Source of the DNA: JAYZAP01 sp964645285
GTDB taxonomy: Bacteria; Pseudomonadota; Alphaproteobacteria; JAAXGF01
Length of the DNA: 9,258 nucleotides
Reading direction: 5' to 3'
NCBI GenBank assembly: GCA_964645285.1
Contig: CAZYDR010000133.1
Span: 1 to 9,258 of the forward strand
Part shown: positions 1 through 6,191 of the stretch, piece by piece
How the letters are laid out: every line of letters starts with the position of its first letter
Position numbering within the stretch: the first letter of the stretch is position 1
Translations under genes and position numbers: made by a program
The notes under the pieces: model-generated
Told to the model about the DNA's origin: nothing
Databases searched by the model: none
What the model saw: only the letters and a program-made list of their open reading frames with translations

Positions 1-1
1 G

Positions 2-247
2 GGCCTCTTTGAGGAGGCGGCCGCTTGCTACCGCCGTGTATTGGCGGCTCGTCCCGATGACGCGCCGATCTTGTCCAGTTTGGCGACCACGCTCACTAAC
101 CTCGGTAAAACCGACGAGGCGATCGCCTGTTACCGGGAGGCCCTGCGCGTCGCGCCGGATCTCGCCACGGCGCTGCAGGGCATGGCCGAGGCCGAGAAAA
201 TGCACGGCGAGACGCCGATCGCGCCGGCTGAACCGAACGGTCCATAA
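2..247 (+). CDS. TPR-repeat protein, C-terminal end only (5' end outside window)
   Basis: The frame is open from the window edge to a TAA at 245-247, giving about 81 residues of a larger protein. Two tetratricopeptide-like helical pairs can be read. The first is incomplete and holds EEAAACYRRVLAARPDD. The second holds LATTLTNLGKTDEAIACYRE and ends ALRVAPD. The small, Gly/Ala, Tyr and Pro positions fit TPR consensus (A..Y...L...P). A short Pro/Ala tail follows. TPR domains are protein-interaction scaffolds. The sulfotransferase begins 52 bp downstream on the same strand, so co-transcription is likely. TPR segments are often found beside or fused to sulfotransferase domains, so this may be a partner protein, but its N-terminal domain cannot be seen. 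The TPR call is firm; any specific role is inference. Confidence 0.8.
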   Translation, partial: GLFEEAAACYRRVLAARPDDAPILSSLATTLTNLGKTDEAIACYREALRVAPDLATALQGMAEAEKMHGETPIAPAEPNGP

Positions 248-299
248 CCATGCCGAGGGCGCTCGGGCGCCCAACAGTATAACGAAAGGTACGAGTTTC

Positions 300-1133
300 A
301 TGGGCGCGATTATTTGGCTGGCTTCATATCCGAAGTCCGGCAATACCTGGACGCGGGCCTTCCTCCACAACCTCTTGCGAAACCCTGACGAGCCCGCCGA
401 CATCAACTCGCTAAAAAACTTCACTATGAGCGAGGAAAAGGCCGAGTATTACAATAGTATAGATCCACGGCCCTGCAGCGAGATGATGCCTGAGGAGATC
501 GCCGAACTCCGCCCCAAGGTTCACCACCTCCTTACCCAGGCGTTTCCCGATTCGGTCTTTGTAAAGACCCACAACTTTCTCGGCGAGTTGAATGGCGTGT
601 CACTGGTGACCATGGAGGAGACGGTGGGGGCCATCTATGTCGTGCGCAATCCCCTCGATGTGGTGATTTCCTTTGCAGGCCACTACGGCATGACCATCGA
701 CGAGGCGATAAAGCGAATGGCGGAGTCTTTTATGGGCACGCCAACCACCGATGTCGGCGTACAGCAGGTCTTCAACACCTGGTCGACCCACGTGGCAAGC
801 TGGACCGCGAACCCGTCGCCGGGTCTCCACGTCATGCGTTACGAAGATATGCTCGCCACGCCACTCAAGACCTTTGGCCAGTTGGCGATGTTCCTTGGAT
901 TGCGTCCGCCGCGTAAGAGACTCGAGAAAGCAGTTGAGAATGCCTCGTTTAAGATCCTGCGTGAGCAGGAACAGAAACACGGTTTCGAGGAGCGCAGCAA
1001 GCACACTCGCTTTTTTCGGTCCGGTACGTCCGACCAGTGGCGTGAGGTGCTCAGCACCGACCAGGTCGCGACGATCGTGTCCGACCACCACGAGCAGATG
1101 GAGCGCTTCGGCTATGTTCCGGAAGGATACTAA
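300..1133 (+). CDS. PAPS-dependent sulfotransferase (Sulfotransfer_1 type)
   Basis: The predicted 277-residue cytosolic enzyme would move a sulfuryl group from PAPS to a hydroxyl or amine acceptor. The 5'-phosphosulfate loop is YPKSGNTW (residues 10-17). A catalytic-type histidine sits in VKTHN (88-92). The 3'-phosphate site is YVVRNPLDVVISF (113-125), with the expected Arg116 and Ser124. RYEDM (180-184) and the C-terminal RSGTSDQW (240-247, the RxGxxxxW nucleotide clamp) complete the fold. Length is normal for single-domain members. No signal peptide or membrane segment is seen. The frame is open far upstream, but the ATG at 300 is chosen because the P-loop follows at the usual distance and GAAAGG (284-289) lies 10 bases before it. 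Upstream lies a TPR gene and downstream the PAPS-making cysD/cysNC, which matches donor supply to donor use. The acceptor cannot be told from sequence. Confidence 0.9.
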   Translation: MGAIIWLASYPKSGNTWTRAFLHNLLRNPDEPADINSLKNFTMSEEKAEYYNSIDPRPCSEMMPEEIAELRPKVHHLLTQAFPDSVFVKTHNFLGELNGVSLVTMEETVGAIYVVRNPLDVVISFAGHYGMTIDEAIKRMAESFMGTPTTDVGVQQVFNTWSTHVASWTANPSPGLHVMRYEDMLATPLKTFGQLAMFLGLRPPRKRLEKAVENASFKILREQEQKHGFEERSKHTRFFRSGTSDQWREVLSTDQVATIVSDHHEQMERFGYVPEGY

Positions 1134-1174
1134 ACAACGCCAGGTGCCGAGGGTTCGATAGGGCGACAGACGGC

Positions 1175-1206
1175 TTGACGGCGCTAGCCTGCCAGTCCAC
1201 TAATAC
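1175..1206 (+). promoter_or_regulatory. Possible sigma70-type promoter before cysD
   Basis: The 133-bp gap between the sulfotransferase and cysD holds TTGACG at 1175-1180, a five-of-six match to the -35 consensus. A weak -10 candidate ACTAAT lies 18 bases on (1199-1204), overlapping TAATAC (1201-1206). The -10 match is poor and alphaproteobacterial promoters are loose, so this is tentative. If real, cysD-cysNC-yggS would have its own start in addition to any read-through from the sulfotransferase gene. Confidence 0.3.
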
Positions 1207-1266
1207 TCGTCGCCACGTCACTGGTATTGGCGCCATGATCGGCGATCACATCGGGCCGACACGACA

Positions 1267-2061
1267 ATGAACCACCTCGACCGGCTCGAAAGCCAAAGCA
1301 TCTATATTCTGCGTGAGGCATTCAACAAGATCGAACGCCTCGGCCTGCTGTGGTCCATGGGCAAGGACTCCACGGTTATGTTGTGGCTCGCCCGCAAGGC
1401 GTTCTTCGGCCATGTGCCGTTCCCCCTGCTGCATGTCGACAGCGACGACGAGTTTCCCGAAATCGCGGCCTTTGGCCAGTGCCTGACGGATGACTGGGGG
1501 CTCAACCTGCTGCGCGGTGACTGTCCGCCGCTCGACGATATCGACACCACCCTGCCGCCCGCCGCCCGGGCGGCGGCGCGCCGGGCTGCCGGCCTCAAAG
1601 CGTTGATCGAGGCCCAGGGTTTTACCGGTGTCGCCGTGGGAATTCGTCGCGACGAGGAGGGTAGCCGGGCCAAGGAGCGTGTGTTCAGCACCCGGGGCGA
1701 GGACGGCGAGTGGAAGTTTCGCGATCAACCGCCGGAATTCTGGGATCAATTCAATACCGACTTTCCACCGGGCGCTCATGTCCGTATTCACCCGCTGCTG
1801 GGTTGGACGGAAATCGATATCTGGCGCTATATCGCTCGTGAAGCCATACCCGTGGTTGATCTCTATTTTGCCAAGGACGGCAAACGCTATCGCTCTCTCG
1901 GTGAACGCGGGCACAGTGAGCCGATGACAAGCAGCGCCGCCACGGTGACCGACATTATTGCCGAACTTGAGACGACCACCATCGCGGAGCGGGCCGGACG
2001 CGCCGCCGACCACGAGGGCGAAGGCGTATTCGAGCGCCTGCGCGTGGATGGGTACGCCTGA
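1267..2061 (+). CDS. cysD: Sulfate adenylyltransferase subunit 2 (CysD/NodP-like, non-classical form)
   Basis: This 264-residue protein belongs to the PAPS-reductase/N-type ATP pyrophosphatase fold. Paired with CysN, the family makes adenosine 5'-phosphosulfate from sulfate and ATP. Visible motifs are the PP-loop SMGKDST (30-36), FPLLHVDSDDEF (52-63), GIRRDEEGSRAKER (125-138), WTEIDIWRYI (180-189) and ERAGRA (241-246). It is shorter than the E. coli enzyme (about 300 residues), lacking an insert before the RYRSLG segment. Two signatures differ from the classical form: HVDTGWKF is HVDSDDEF here, and RFRTLGCWPLTGA is RYRSLGERGHSEP (207-219). I recall alphaproteobacterial relatives with a similarly altered second motif, so part of this may be subfamily character. 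The ATG at 1267 has no strong ribosome site, but the N-terminus aligns with family starts. The stop shares one base with the cysNC start (TGATG), which implies coupling. Confidence 0.9.
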   Translation: MNHLDRLESQSIYILREAFNKIERLGLLWSMGKDSTVMLWLARKAFFGHVPFPLLHVDSDDEFPEIAAFGQCLTDDWGLNLLRGDCPPLDDIDTTLPPAARAAARRAAGLKALIEAQGFTGVAVGIRRDEEGSRAKERVFSTRGEDGEWKFRDQPPEFWDQFNTDFPPGAHVRIHPLLGWTEIDIWRYIAREAIPVVDLYFAKDGKRYRSLGERGHSEPMTSSAATVTDIIAELETTTIAERAGRAADHEGEGVFERLRVDGYA

Positions 2062-4016
2062 TGACGCCCCAGCTTGCCACGCCCAAGTCGGTCCCCATGC
2101 AGGGTCGCGACGCCATGAATCTGGTCATGGTCGGTCATGTGGACCATGGCAAATCGACCCTGGTTGGACGCCTGCTCCACGATAGCGGGGCGGTCTGCGA
2201 AAGCCGGATTGAGGAAATTCAGGCAGTTTGCAAACGCCGTGGCATGCCCTTCGAATGGGCCTTTTTGCTCGACGCTCTGCAGGCCGAGCGCGACCAGGGC
2301 GTAACCATCGATGCGGCCCATGTGCGCTATCGCGGCGAGACCCGCGACTACACTATTATCGATGCGCCCGACCACCGCGAGTTCATTCGCAATATGGTCA
2401 CCGGGGCGGCCAACGCGGCGGCGGCGGTACTGGTGATCGACGCCAGCGAAGGGGTGCGCGAGCAATCGCGCCGTCACGGCTACCTGCTGCGGCTCCTCGA
2501 TGTGCGCCAGGTCGTGGTCGCTATCACCAAGATGGACCTGATCGACTTCGACGCCGAACGCTTCGACGCCATTGCCGGAGAAAGCCGCGATTACCTCGCC
2601 AGCATCGGCATCGTCGCCGCCAACGTGGTCCCGGTGGCATCGCGGGACGGAGACAATATCGCCCGGCGCTCCGACCGTATGGCGTGGTACGACGGCCCCA
2701 CCATCACCGAGGCGTTCGACCGCTTCGAGGCGCCGCTGCCGGCGACCGCCCAATCTCTGCGCATGCCGCTGCAGGACGTTTATCAGTTCGACGAACGGCG
2801 TATTGTCGCCGGACGAATTGAAACCGGCCAATTGCGGGTCGGCGATGAGCTGTTGTTTTCACCGTCCAACAAGACCGCCCACGTGGCGACCATCGAAGGA
2901 TGGGATGGTGACAGCGCCGCGACACCCCTGCGCGAGGCCCGGGCCGGCCAATCCATTGGTCTGACCCTGGTCGAGGATATTCTTGTCGAGCGCGGTGAGG
3001 TCATCAGTCATCTCACCGACCCACCCAAGGAAAGCAACGTTTTCCGGGCCCGCATGTTCTGGCCGGGCTCGTCGCCCTTGTCGGTCGGCCAGAGCTTTCG
3101 CATCCGCCTCAACACCTTCGAGACCCTGGTCGAGGTCCAGGACATCGAGCGGGTGATCGACACCGACGATCTCGAAGTTCATGACAGCGAGAGCGCCAAT
3201 AATGGCCAAACAGGGTTCGTCGATGAAGGTGCCCGCGACGGCATTGCCGAGGTCGTGCTGCGGACCCGTGAAATCCTGGCCCTTGATGAATTCGCCGCCA
3301 ACCCACTGACCGGGCGTTTCGTCCTGGTCGATGATTTCGATATCGCCGGCGGCGGCATCATCAATATGGAAGGCTATCCCGACCAACGTGGGCTGGTCAC
3401 GGTGATGGGGACAAATCTCACCGCCGTCGAACACCTTATCTCGCGGGATGTGCGGGCGACACGCAATAGCCACCGGGGCGGGGTCCTGTGGTTTACCGGT
3501 TTCTCCGGCTCGGGCAAATCGACCCTGGCCCTGGAGGTCGAGCAGCGACTGTTCCGCAAGGGCTATCAGGTCTATGTGCTTGATGGTGACAATGTACGCG
3601 GTGGTCTCAATGCCAACCTGGGTTTCTCGCCCGAGGACCGGGCCGAGAATATCCGCCGGGTCGGCGAAGTCGCGGCCTTGTTCGCCGATGCCGGATTTAT
3701 TGCCATTAGTGCGTTTATTTCGCCCTATCTGTCGGACCGCCAGCGGGCCCGGGCGGCGGCCGAGAATTATGATCCCGGCGGCTTTCACGAGGTTCATATC
3801 CATGCCGATCTGGAAGAGTGCGAGCGGCGCGACCCCAAGGGCCTCTACAAGCGTGCGCGCAAGGGTGAAATCAAGGATTTCACCGGTATTTCAGCGCCTT
3901 ACGAACTACCTGAAAACCCCGAACTGGTCATCGATACGGGCGCCGAAAGCGCTGATATTTGCGCCCAGCGCATTGTCGATTACATCGTTTGGAAATTCGC
4001 CTACGAGGGCGATTGA
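2061..4016 (+). CDS. cysNC: Bifunctional CysNC: sulfate adenylyltransferase subunit 1 / APS kinase
   Basis: This 651-residue fusion carries two activities. Residues about 17-455 are the CysN GTPase, coupling GTP hydrolysis to APS formation by CysD. Residues about 470-651 are APS kinase, phosphorylating APS to PAPS. In the GTPase, G1 is GHVDHGKST (25-33) and the switch-I-type stretch is ERDQGVTID (76-84). Three other G motifs are non-consensus: DAPDH (101-105) for DTPGH or DAPGH, TKMD (156-159) for NKMD, and VASRDGDN (192-199) for the usual SA-type G5. Beta-barrel domains follow (about 235-455). The kinase part looks intact: P-loop GFSGSGKST (480-488), DGDNVR (508-513), NLGFSPEDRAENIRR (519-533), FISPY (552-556), DPKGLYKRAR (591-600) and DFTGISAPYE (606-615). 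The start overlaps the cysD stop by one base. Direct fusion favours PAPS output for sulfation or assimilation. Confidence 0.92.
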   Translation: MTPQLATPKSVPMQGRDAMNLVMVGHVDHGKSTLVGRLLHDSGAVCESRIEEIQAVCKRRGMPFEWAFLLDALQAERDQGVTIDAAHVRYRGETRDYTIIDAPDHREFIRNMVTGAANAAAAVLVIDASEGVREQSRRHGYLLRLLDVRQVVVAITKMDLIDFDAERFDAIAGESRDYLASIGIVAANVVPVASRDGDNIARRSDRMAWYDGPTITEAFDRFEAPLPATAQSLRMPLQDVYQFDERRIVAGRIETGQLRVGDELLFSPSNKTAHVATIEGWDGDSAATPLREARAGQSIGLTLVEDILVERGEVISHLTDPPKESNVFRARMFWPGSSPLSVGQSFRIRLNTFETLVEVQDIERVIDTDDLEVHDSESANNGQTGFVDEGARDGIAEVVLRTREILALDEFAANPLTGRFVLVDDFDIAGGGIINMEGYPDQRGLVTVMGTNLTAVEHLISRDVRATRNSHRGGVLWFTGFSGSGKSTLALEVEQRLFRKGYQVYVLDGDNVRGGLNANLGFSPEDRAENIRRVGEVAALFADAGFIAISAFISPYLSDRQRARAAAENYDPGGFHEVHIHADLEECERRDPKGLYKRARKGEIKDFTGISAPYELPENPELVIDTGAESADICAQRIVDYIVWKFAYEGD

Positions 4017-4021
4017 GGAGG
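4014..4021 (+). promoter_or_regulatory. Shine-Dalgarno for yggS built on the cysNC stop codon
   Basis: The cysNC stop TGA (4014-4016) runs straight into a strong ribosome site, GAGGAGG at 4015-4021, five bases before a GTG. This decides the GTG at 4027 as the start of yggS, although its frame is open much further upstream inside cysNC. The arrangement predicts translational coupling between the two genes. Confidence 0.8.
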
Positions 4022-4026
4022 CTGCG

Positions 4027-4725
4027 GTGACAGCATCTGACACGGACGTCGATGTCGCGGCCAATCTGGCCGGCGTCAATGGCGACATCGCCGCCGCCGC
4101 CGCCGAGGCCGGTCGCGCGCCGTCCGACATTACCCTGGTGGCGATCTCAAAAATCCACGATGCGGCGCGCATTACCCCGGCGCTCGAGGCCGGGCATCGG
4201 GTGTTCGGCGAGAACCGGGTTCAGGAAGCCGCCGCCAAGTGGCCCGATCTGAAGCAGCGTTTCCCTGGCGTCGAGCTGCACCTGGTTGGGCCTCTGCAGA
4301 CCAACAAGGTCAAACAGGCGGTGGCGCTATTCGACGTCATCGAGACCGTCGACCGGCCCAAGCTGGCCCGCGCCTTGGCCCGCGAGATGGCCGAGAGCGG
4401 CCGCGATCTGCCCTGCTATATCGAGATCAACACCGGTGAGGAGCCGCAGAAGGCCGGCATCATGCCCGCCGATGCCGACGGTTTCATCGCTCTGTGCCGC
4501 GACGAACTGGGGCTTACCGTGGCCGGGCTCATGTGCATCCCGCCGTTTGATGAAGAGCCGTCACTGCACTTTGCCCTGCTTGCCGATATCGCCCGGCGTC
4601 ACGGTATGGACGATCTCAGCATGGGCATGAGCGCCGACTTCGAGACCGCCGTGCGCCTCGGCGCTACCCATGTGCGCATTGGCACGGCTATCTTCGGCCA
4701 ACGGCCGCCGCGGGATGCTGCTTAA
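4027..4725 (+). CDS. yggS: YggS/PLPBP family pyridoxal phosphate homeostasis protein
   Basis: This 232-residue single-domain protein has the alanine-racemase-like barrel of the YggS family. These proteins bind PLP without known enzymatic turnover and influence vitamin B6 and amino-acid balance in the cytosol. The PLP lysine is K42 in LVAISK. Other family marks are HRVFGENRVQEA (57-68), HLVGPLQTNKVKQA (85-98), GLMCIPP (167-173) and the phosphate-binding end SMGMSADFETAVRLGATHVR (198-217) followed by IGTAIFG (218-224). The length is typical. The GTG start is set by GAGGAGG five bases upstream. It ends convergently with the L,D-transpeptidase gene, the two stop codons sharing bases. A direct link to sulfate activation is not known to me; the shared transcript may be only positional. 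Confidence 0.93.
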   Translation: MTASDTDVDVAANLAGVNGDIAAAAAEAGRAPSDITLVAISKIHDAARITPALEAGHRVFGENRVQEAAAKWPDLKQRFPGVELHLVGPLQTNKVKQAVALFDVIETVDRPKLARALAREMAESGRDLPCYIEINTGEEPQKAGIMPADADGFIALCRDELGLTVAGLMCIPPFDEEPSLHFALLADIARRHGMDDLSMGMSADFETAVRLGATHVRIGTAIFGQRPPRDAA

Positions 4726-5222
4726 CTTGCTCTAATACAGAGCTTTGTCGTCTCGTCGCACTCGGCGAGGATACGCAATAGGTTTGCCCGGGTCACCGCG
4801 ACGCAGCCCTGGGTCGGCCCGAAGTTGGGCCGGGCCACGTGCATGAAGATGGCGCTGCCCATGCCGGCAACCACCGGATCATCGTTAAGGCCGACGGTGA
4901 CGACCACGTCGTAGAGATGATCGTCGCGCCACATCAATTCGAAGCTGGCGCAATAGGGTTGGCGCACCAGGGTGTTGTAGCCGGGATCGTCGGGGGCGTC
5001 GCACCACCCGTCGAGGGGGTCGATGGCGACGGTCGGCAGTACGGTGGCGGGCGGCTCGACCCGGTCGGGACGATAATAAACCCGGCGCAAGGCATAGCAG
5101 CCGGTTGGCGTGGCTTGGTCACCTTCGCGCTTGTCGCCGGTCACGCCGTTGGCGCCCAGGGCGCAGGCCATGGTCGAGCCGTTCCATTCGACGGTGCCAT
5201 CGGGATCGACGGTGATGTCCAT
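4722..5222 (-). CDS. YkuD-type L,D-transpeptidase catalytic domain protein without signal peptide
   Basis: The 166-residue product carries the L,D-transpeptidase catalytic signature: GSAIFMHVARP (122-132) and PTQGCVAV (136-143), giving a His128/Cys140 pair with the T-x-G-C arrangement. ALGANGVTGDKREGDQATPT (21-40) matches the family's N-terminal sheet with its KxGDxxTP element. L,D-transpeptidases link or modify peptidoglycan peptides through the active cysteine and normally act in the periplasm. Here the N-terminus (MDITVDPDGTVEW) has no signal peptide or membrane anchor. Similar short signal-less homologues are, as I recall, common in alphaproteobacteria, and their location is unclear. The His-Cys gap (11 residues) is shorter than in classical YkuD. 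The ATG at 5222 has only a weak ribosome site. It lies 41 bp after the 5264-5581 frame, probably in one transcript, and overlaps the yggS stop tail to tail. Confidence 0.82.
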   Translation of the reverse strand: MDITVDPDGTVEWNGSTMACALGANGVTGDKREGDQATPTGCYALRRVYYRPDRVEPPATVLPTVAIDPLDGWCDAPDDPGYNTLVRQPYCASFELMWRDDHLYDVVVTVGLNDDPVVAGMGSAIFMHVARPNFGPTQGCVAVTRANLLRILAECDETTKLCIRAS

Positions 5223-5263
5223 TGTCTATCCGCGCCAGTTGTTGGGGTACGTTTTGTGCAGTT

Positions 5264-5581
5264 TCACAGCAGGTTGTCAACGATGGCGTCGGGGTCAGTG
5301 GGCGTCGGCACGCCTTGCTTATAGAGTTCCGTCGCGGCCCGTGGACTAGCCAGGTTCTCCGTTGGATAGCCAATTGCCTGAAGCAACAGTTGGGCCGTGG
5401 CCGGGGAAATGGTGGTCACGCCAGGGGCCGGGTTTGGTTCCGCGGTCGGCGCCGAAACCAGGGGAATGCTCGACAACCAGACGCCGTCGATGGGCACGTC
5501 ATCTGACATTTCCGGCGCTTTACTGACGGTCTTGGCGGCCAGGGTAGCAACGGGTTCCGGTTCGGCGACCGATGCCGTCAT
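5264..5581 (-). CDS. Uncharacterised protein, Pro/Ala-rich; possibly the 3' part of a split gene
   Basis: I do not recognise this 105-residue frame. It begins MTASVAEPEPVATL, has a Pro/Ala/Thr-rich linker-like first half, and a second half (ISPATAQLLLQAIGYPTENL, then a stretch ending AATELYKQG) that could form short helices. It has no signal peptide or membrane segment. Its ATG shares one base with the TAA of the frame above it (TAATG), so it is either translated by re-initiation or it is the rest of that same gene after a frameshift. Its frame stays open upstream of the ATG to about 5633, and one added base in that stretch would join the two into about 255 residues. No separate ribosome site is obvious. 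Confidence 0.5.
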   Translation of the reverse strand: MTASVAEPEPVATLAAKTVSKAPEMSDDVPIDGVWLSSIPLVSAPTAEPNPAPGVTTISPATAQLLLQAIGYPTENLASPRAATELYKQGVPTPTDPDAIVDNLL

Positions 5582-6033
5582 TACGGGCGCGGTGCTGTTT
5601 GAGCCCCATAGGTGGATCCGATTGCCCGGTCATGGGCTTCGGGGCTGCCCGCGGCCATGGTGAAGGCCGCTGGCCCGTTGTCCGCGCCGTCGCCGTCGAA
5701 CATGGTCGAAACCTGGTTGATCAGATTACCGCCGGTGGCGTCCTCGAACATGGTGCTGGCGGCGGCGGCGAAGATACCGATGGGACCGCCGAACAGGCCG
5801 CCGCCGGCGATCTGGGCGCCGCTGGAGATTTCGTCTCCGGTAATGCTACGGTATAGCGTCGAGACCACCGGCAGGTGCTGTAACGGATTGAGCAGGTCGA
5901 TGATGTCATCGAAGCTGAAGCCGTCCTCGCCCCAGAATTCATTATCAGCGACCTCGTCGGCGGGGCGGGCGACCGAAGGCGTATAGGCGGAAATGCGATT
6001 TACGTTGGTAAGGGCGTCAAGAGTATTGGGCAA
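5581..6033 (-). CDS. Conserved-looking hypothetical protein with a Gly-rich hydrophobic segment
   Basis: The 150-residue product has an aspartate-rich front (NEFWGEDGFSFDDIIDLLNP, 31-50), a core PLQHLPVVSTLYRSITGDEI (50-69) and a Gly/Ala hydrophobic run, IAGGGLFGGPIGIFAAAAST (75-94), which could be one membrane-contacting helix. FEDATGGNLINQVSTMFDGD (96-115) follows. I recall similar core segments in unnamed Rhodospirillales proteins, but know no function. The start is a TTG at 6033: an in-frame stop lies seven codons upstream, the next internal Met is about residue 95, and a good ribosome site sits six bases before the TTG. The stop overlaps the next frame's ATG. It may therefore be the 5' part of a single longer gene. 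Confidence 0.65.
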   Translation of the reverse strand: MPNTLDALTNVNRISAYTPSVARPADEVADNEFWGEDGFSFDDIIDLLNPLQHLPVVSTLYRSITGDEISSGAQIAGGGLFGGPIGIFAAAASTMFEDATGGNLINQVSTMFDGDGADNGPAAFTMAAGSPEAHDRAIGSTYGAQTAPRP

Positions 6034-6039
6034 GGCAAT

Positions 6040-6049
6040 TCCTTTCCCC
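6040..6049 (-). promoter_or_regulatory. Shine-Dalgarno that fixes a TTG start
   Basis: Read on the - strand this is GGGGAAAGGA, ending six bases before the TTG at 6033. No ATG or GTG lies between it and the preceding in-frame stop, so it is the main support for a TTG start of the 5581-6033 gene. Confidence 0.65.
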
Positions 6050-6086
6050 CTTCAGTACGCAAAAGTCATGCCATGAAATAACGATA

Positions 6087-6115
6087 GCTTTATGCAATAA
6101 AATCAGAGAGTTGAA
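6087..6115 (-). promoter_or_regulatory. Possible promoter in the AT-rich gap downstream of ribA
   Basis: The 158-bp gap between ribA and the 5581-6033 gene has an AT-rich patch that stands out from its GC-rich surroundings. On the - strand TTCAAC (6115-6110) and TAAAGC (6092-6087) lie 17 bases apart, both weak three-of-six matches to sigma70 hexamers. No hairpin with a T-run ends ribA here, so read-through is also possible. Confidence 0.2.
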
Positions 6116-6191
6116 TGGTCACTACTCGGTGCGCCAAGTGTGCTGGGGCGATTCTGCCCATGGCCCCCGGCAAGGTTTGTCTGAAGACGCT

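Noticed and set aside
9..299. In-frame upstream extension of the sulfotransferase gene (about 97 Arg/Pro-rich residues)
   Set aside because: It overlaps the TPR gene in another frame, has out-of-frame composition (Arg/Ser/Pro-rich), and the family N-terminus starts at the ATG at 300 with a ribosome site.
1246..2013. Long - strand open frame opposite cysD
   Set aside because: A mirror of the GC-rich codon pattern of cysD; no recognisable domain, and cysD is certain.
1887..3803. Long - strand open frames opposite cysNC (1887-2831 and 2859-3803)
   Set aside because: Both lie opposite clearly coding CysNC sequence, read as low-order His/Gln/Gly-rich text, and have no family motifs.
3448..4026. 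Extension of the yggS frame far into cysNC
   Set aside because: The part upstream of 4027 is an out-of-frame reading of APS kinase; the GTG at 4027 has a strong ribosome site and matches the family start.
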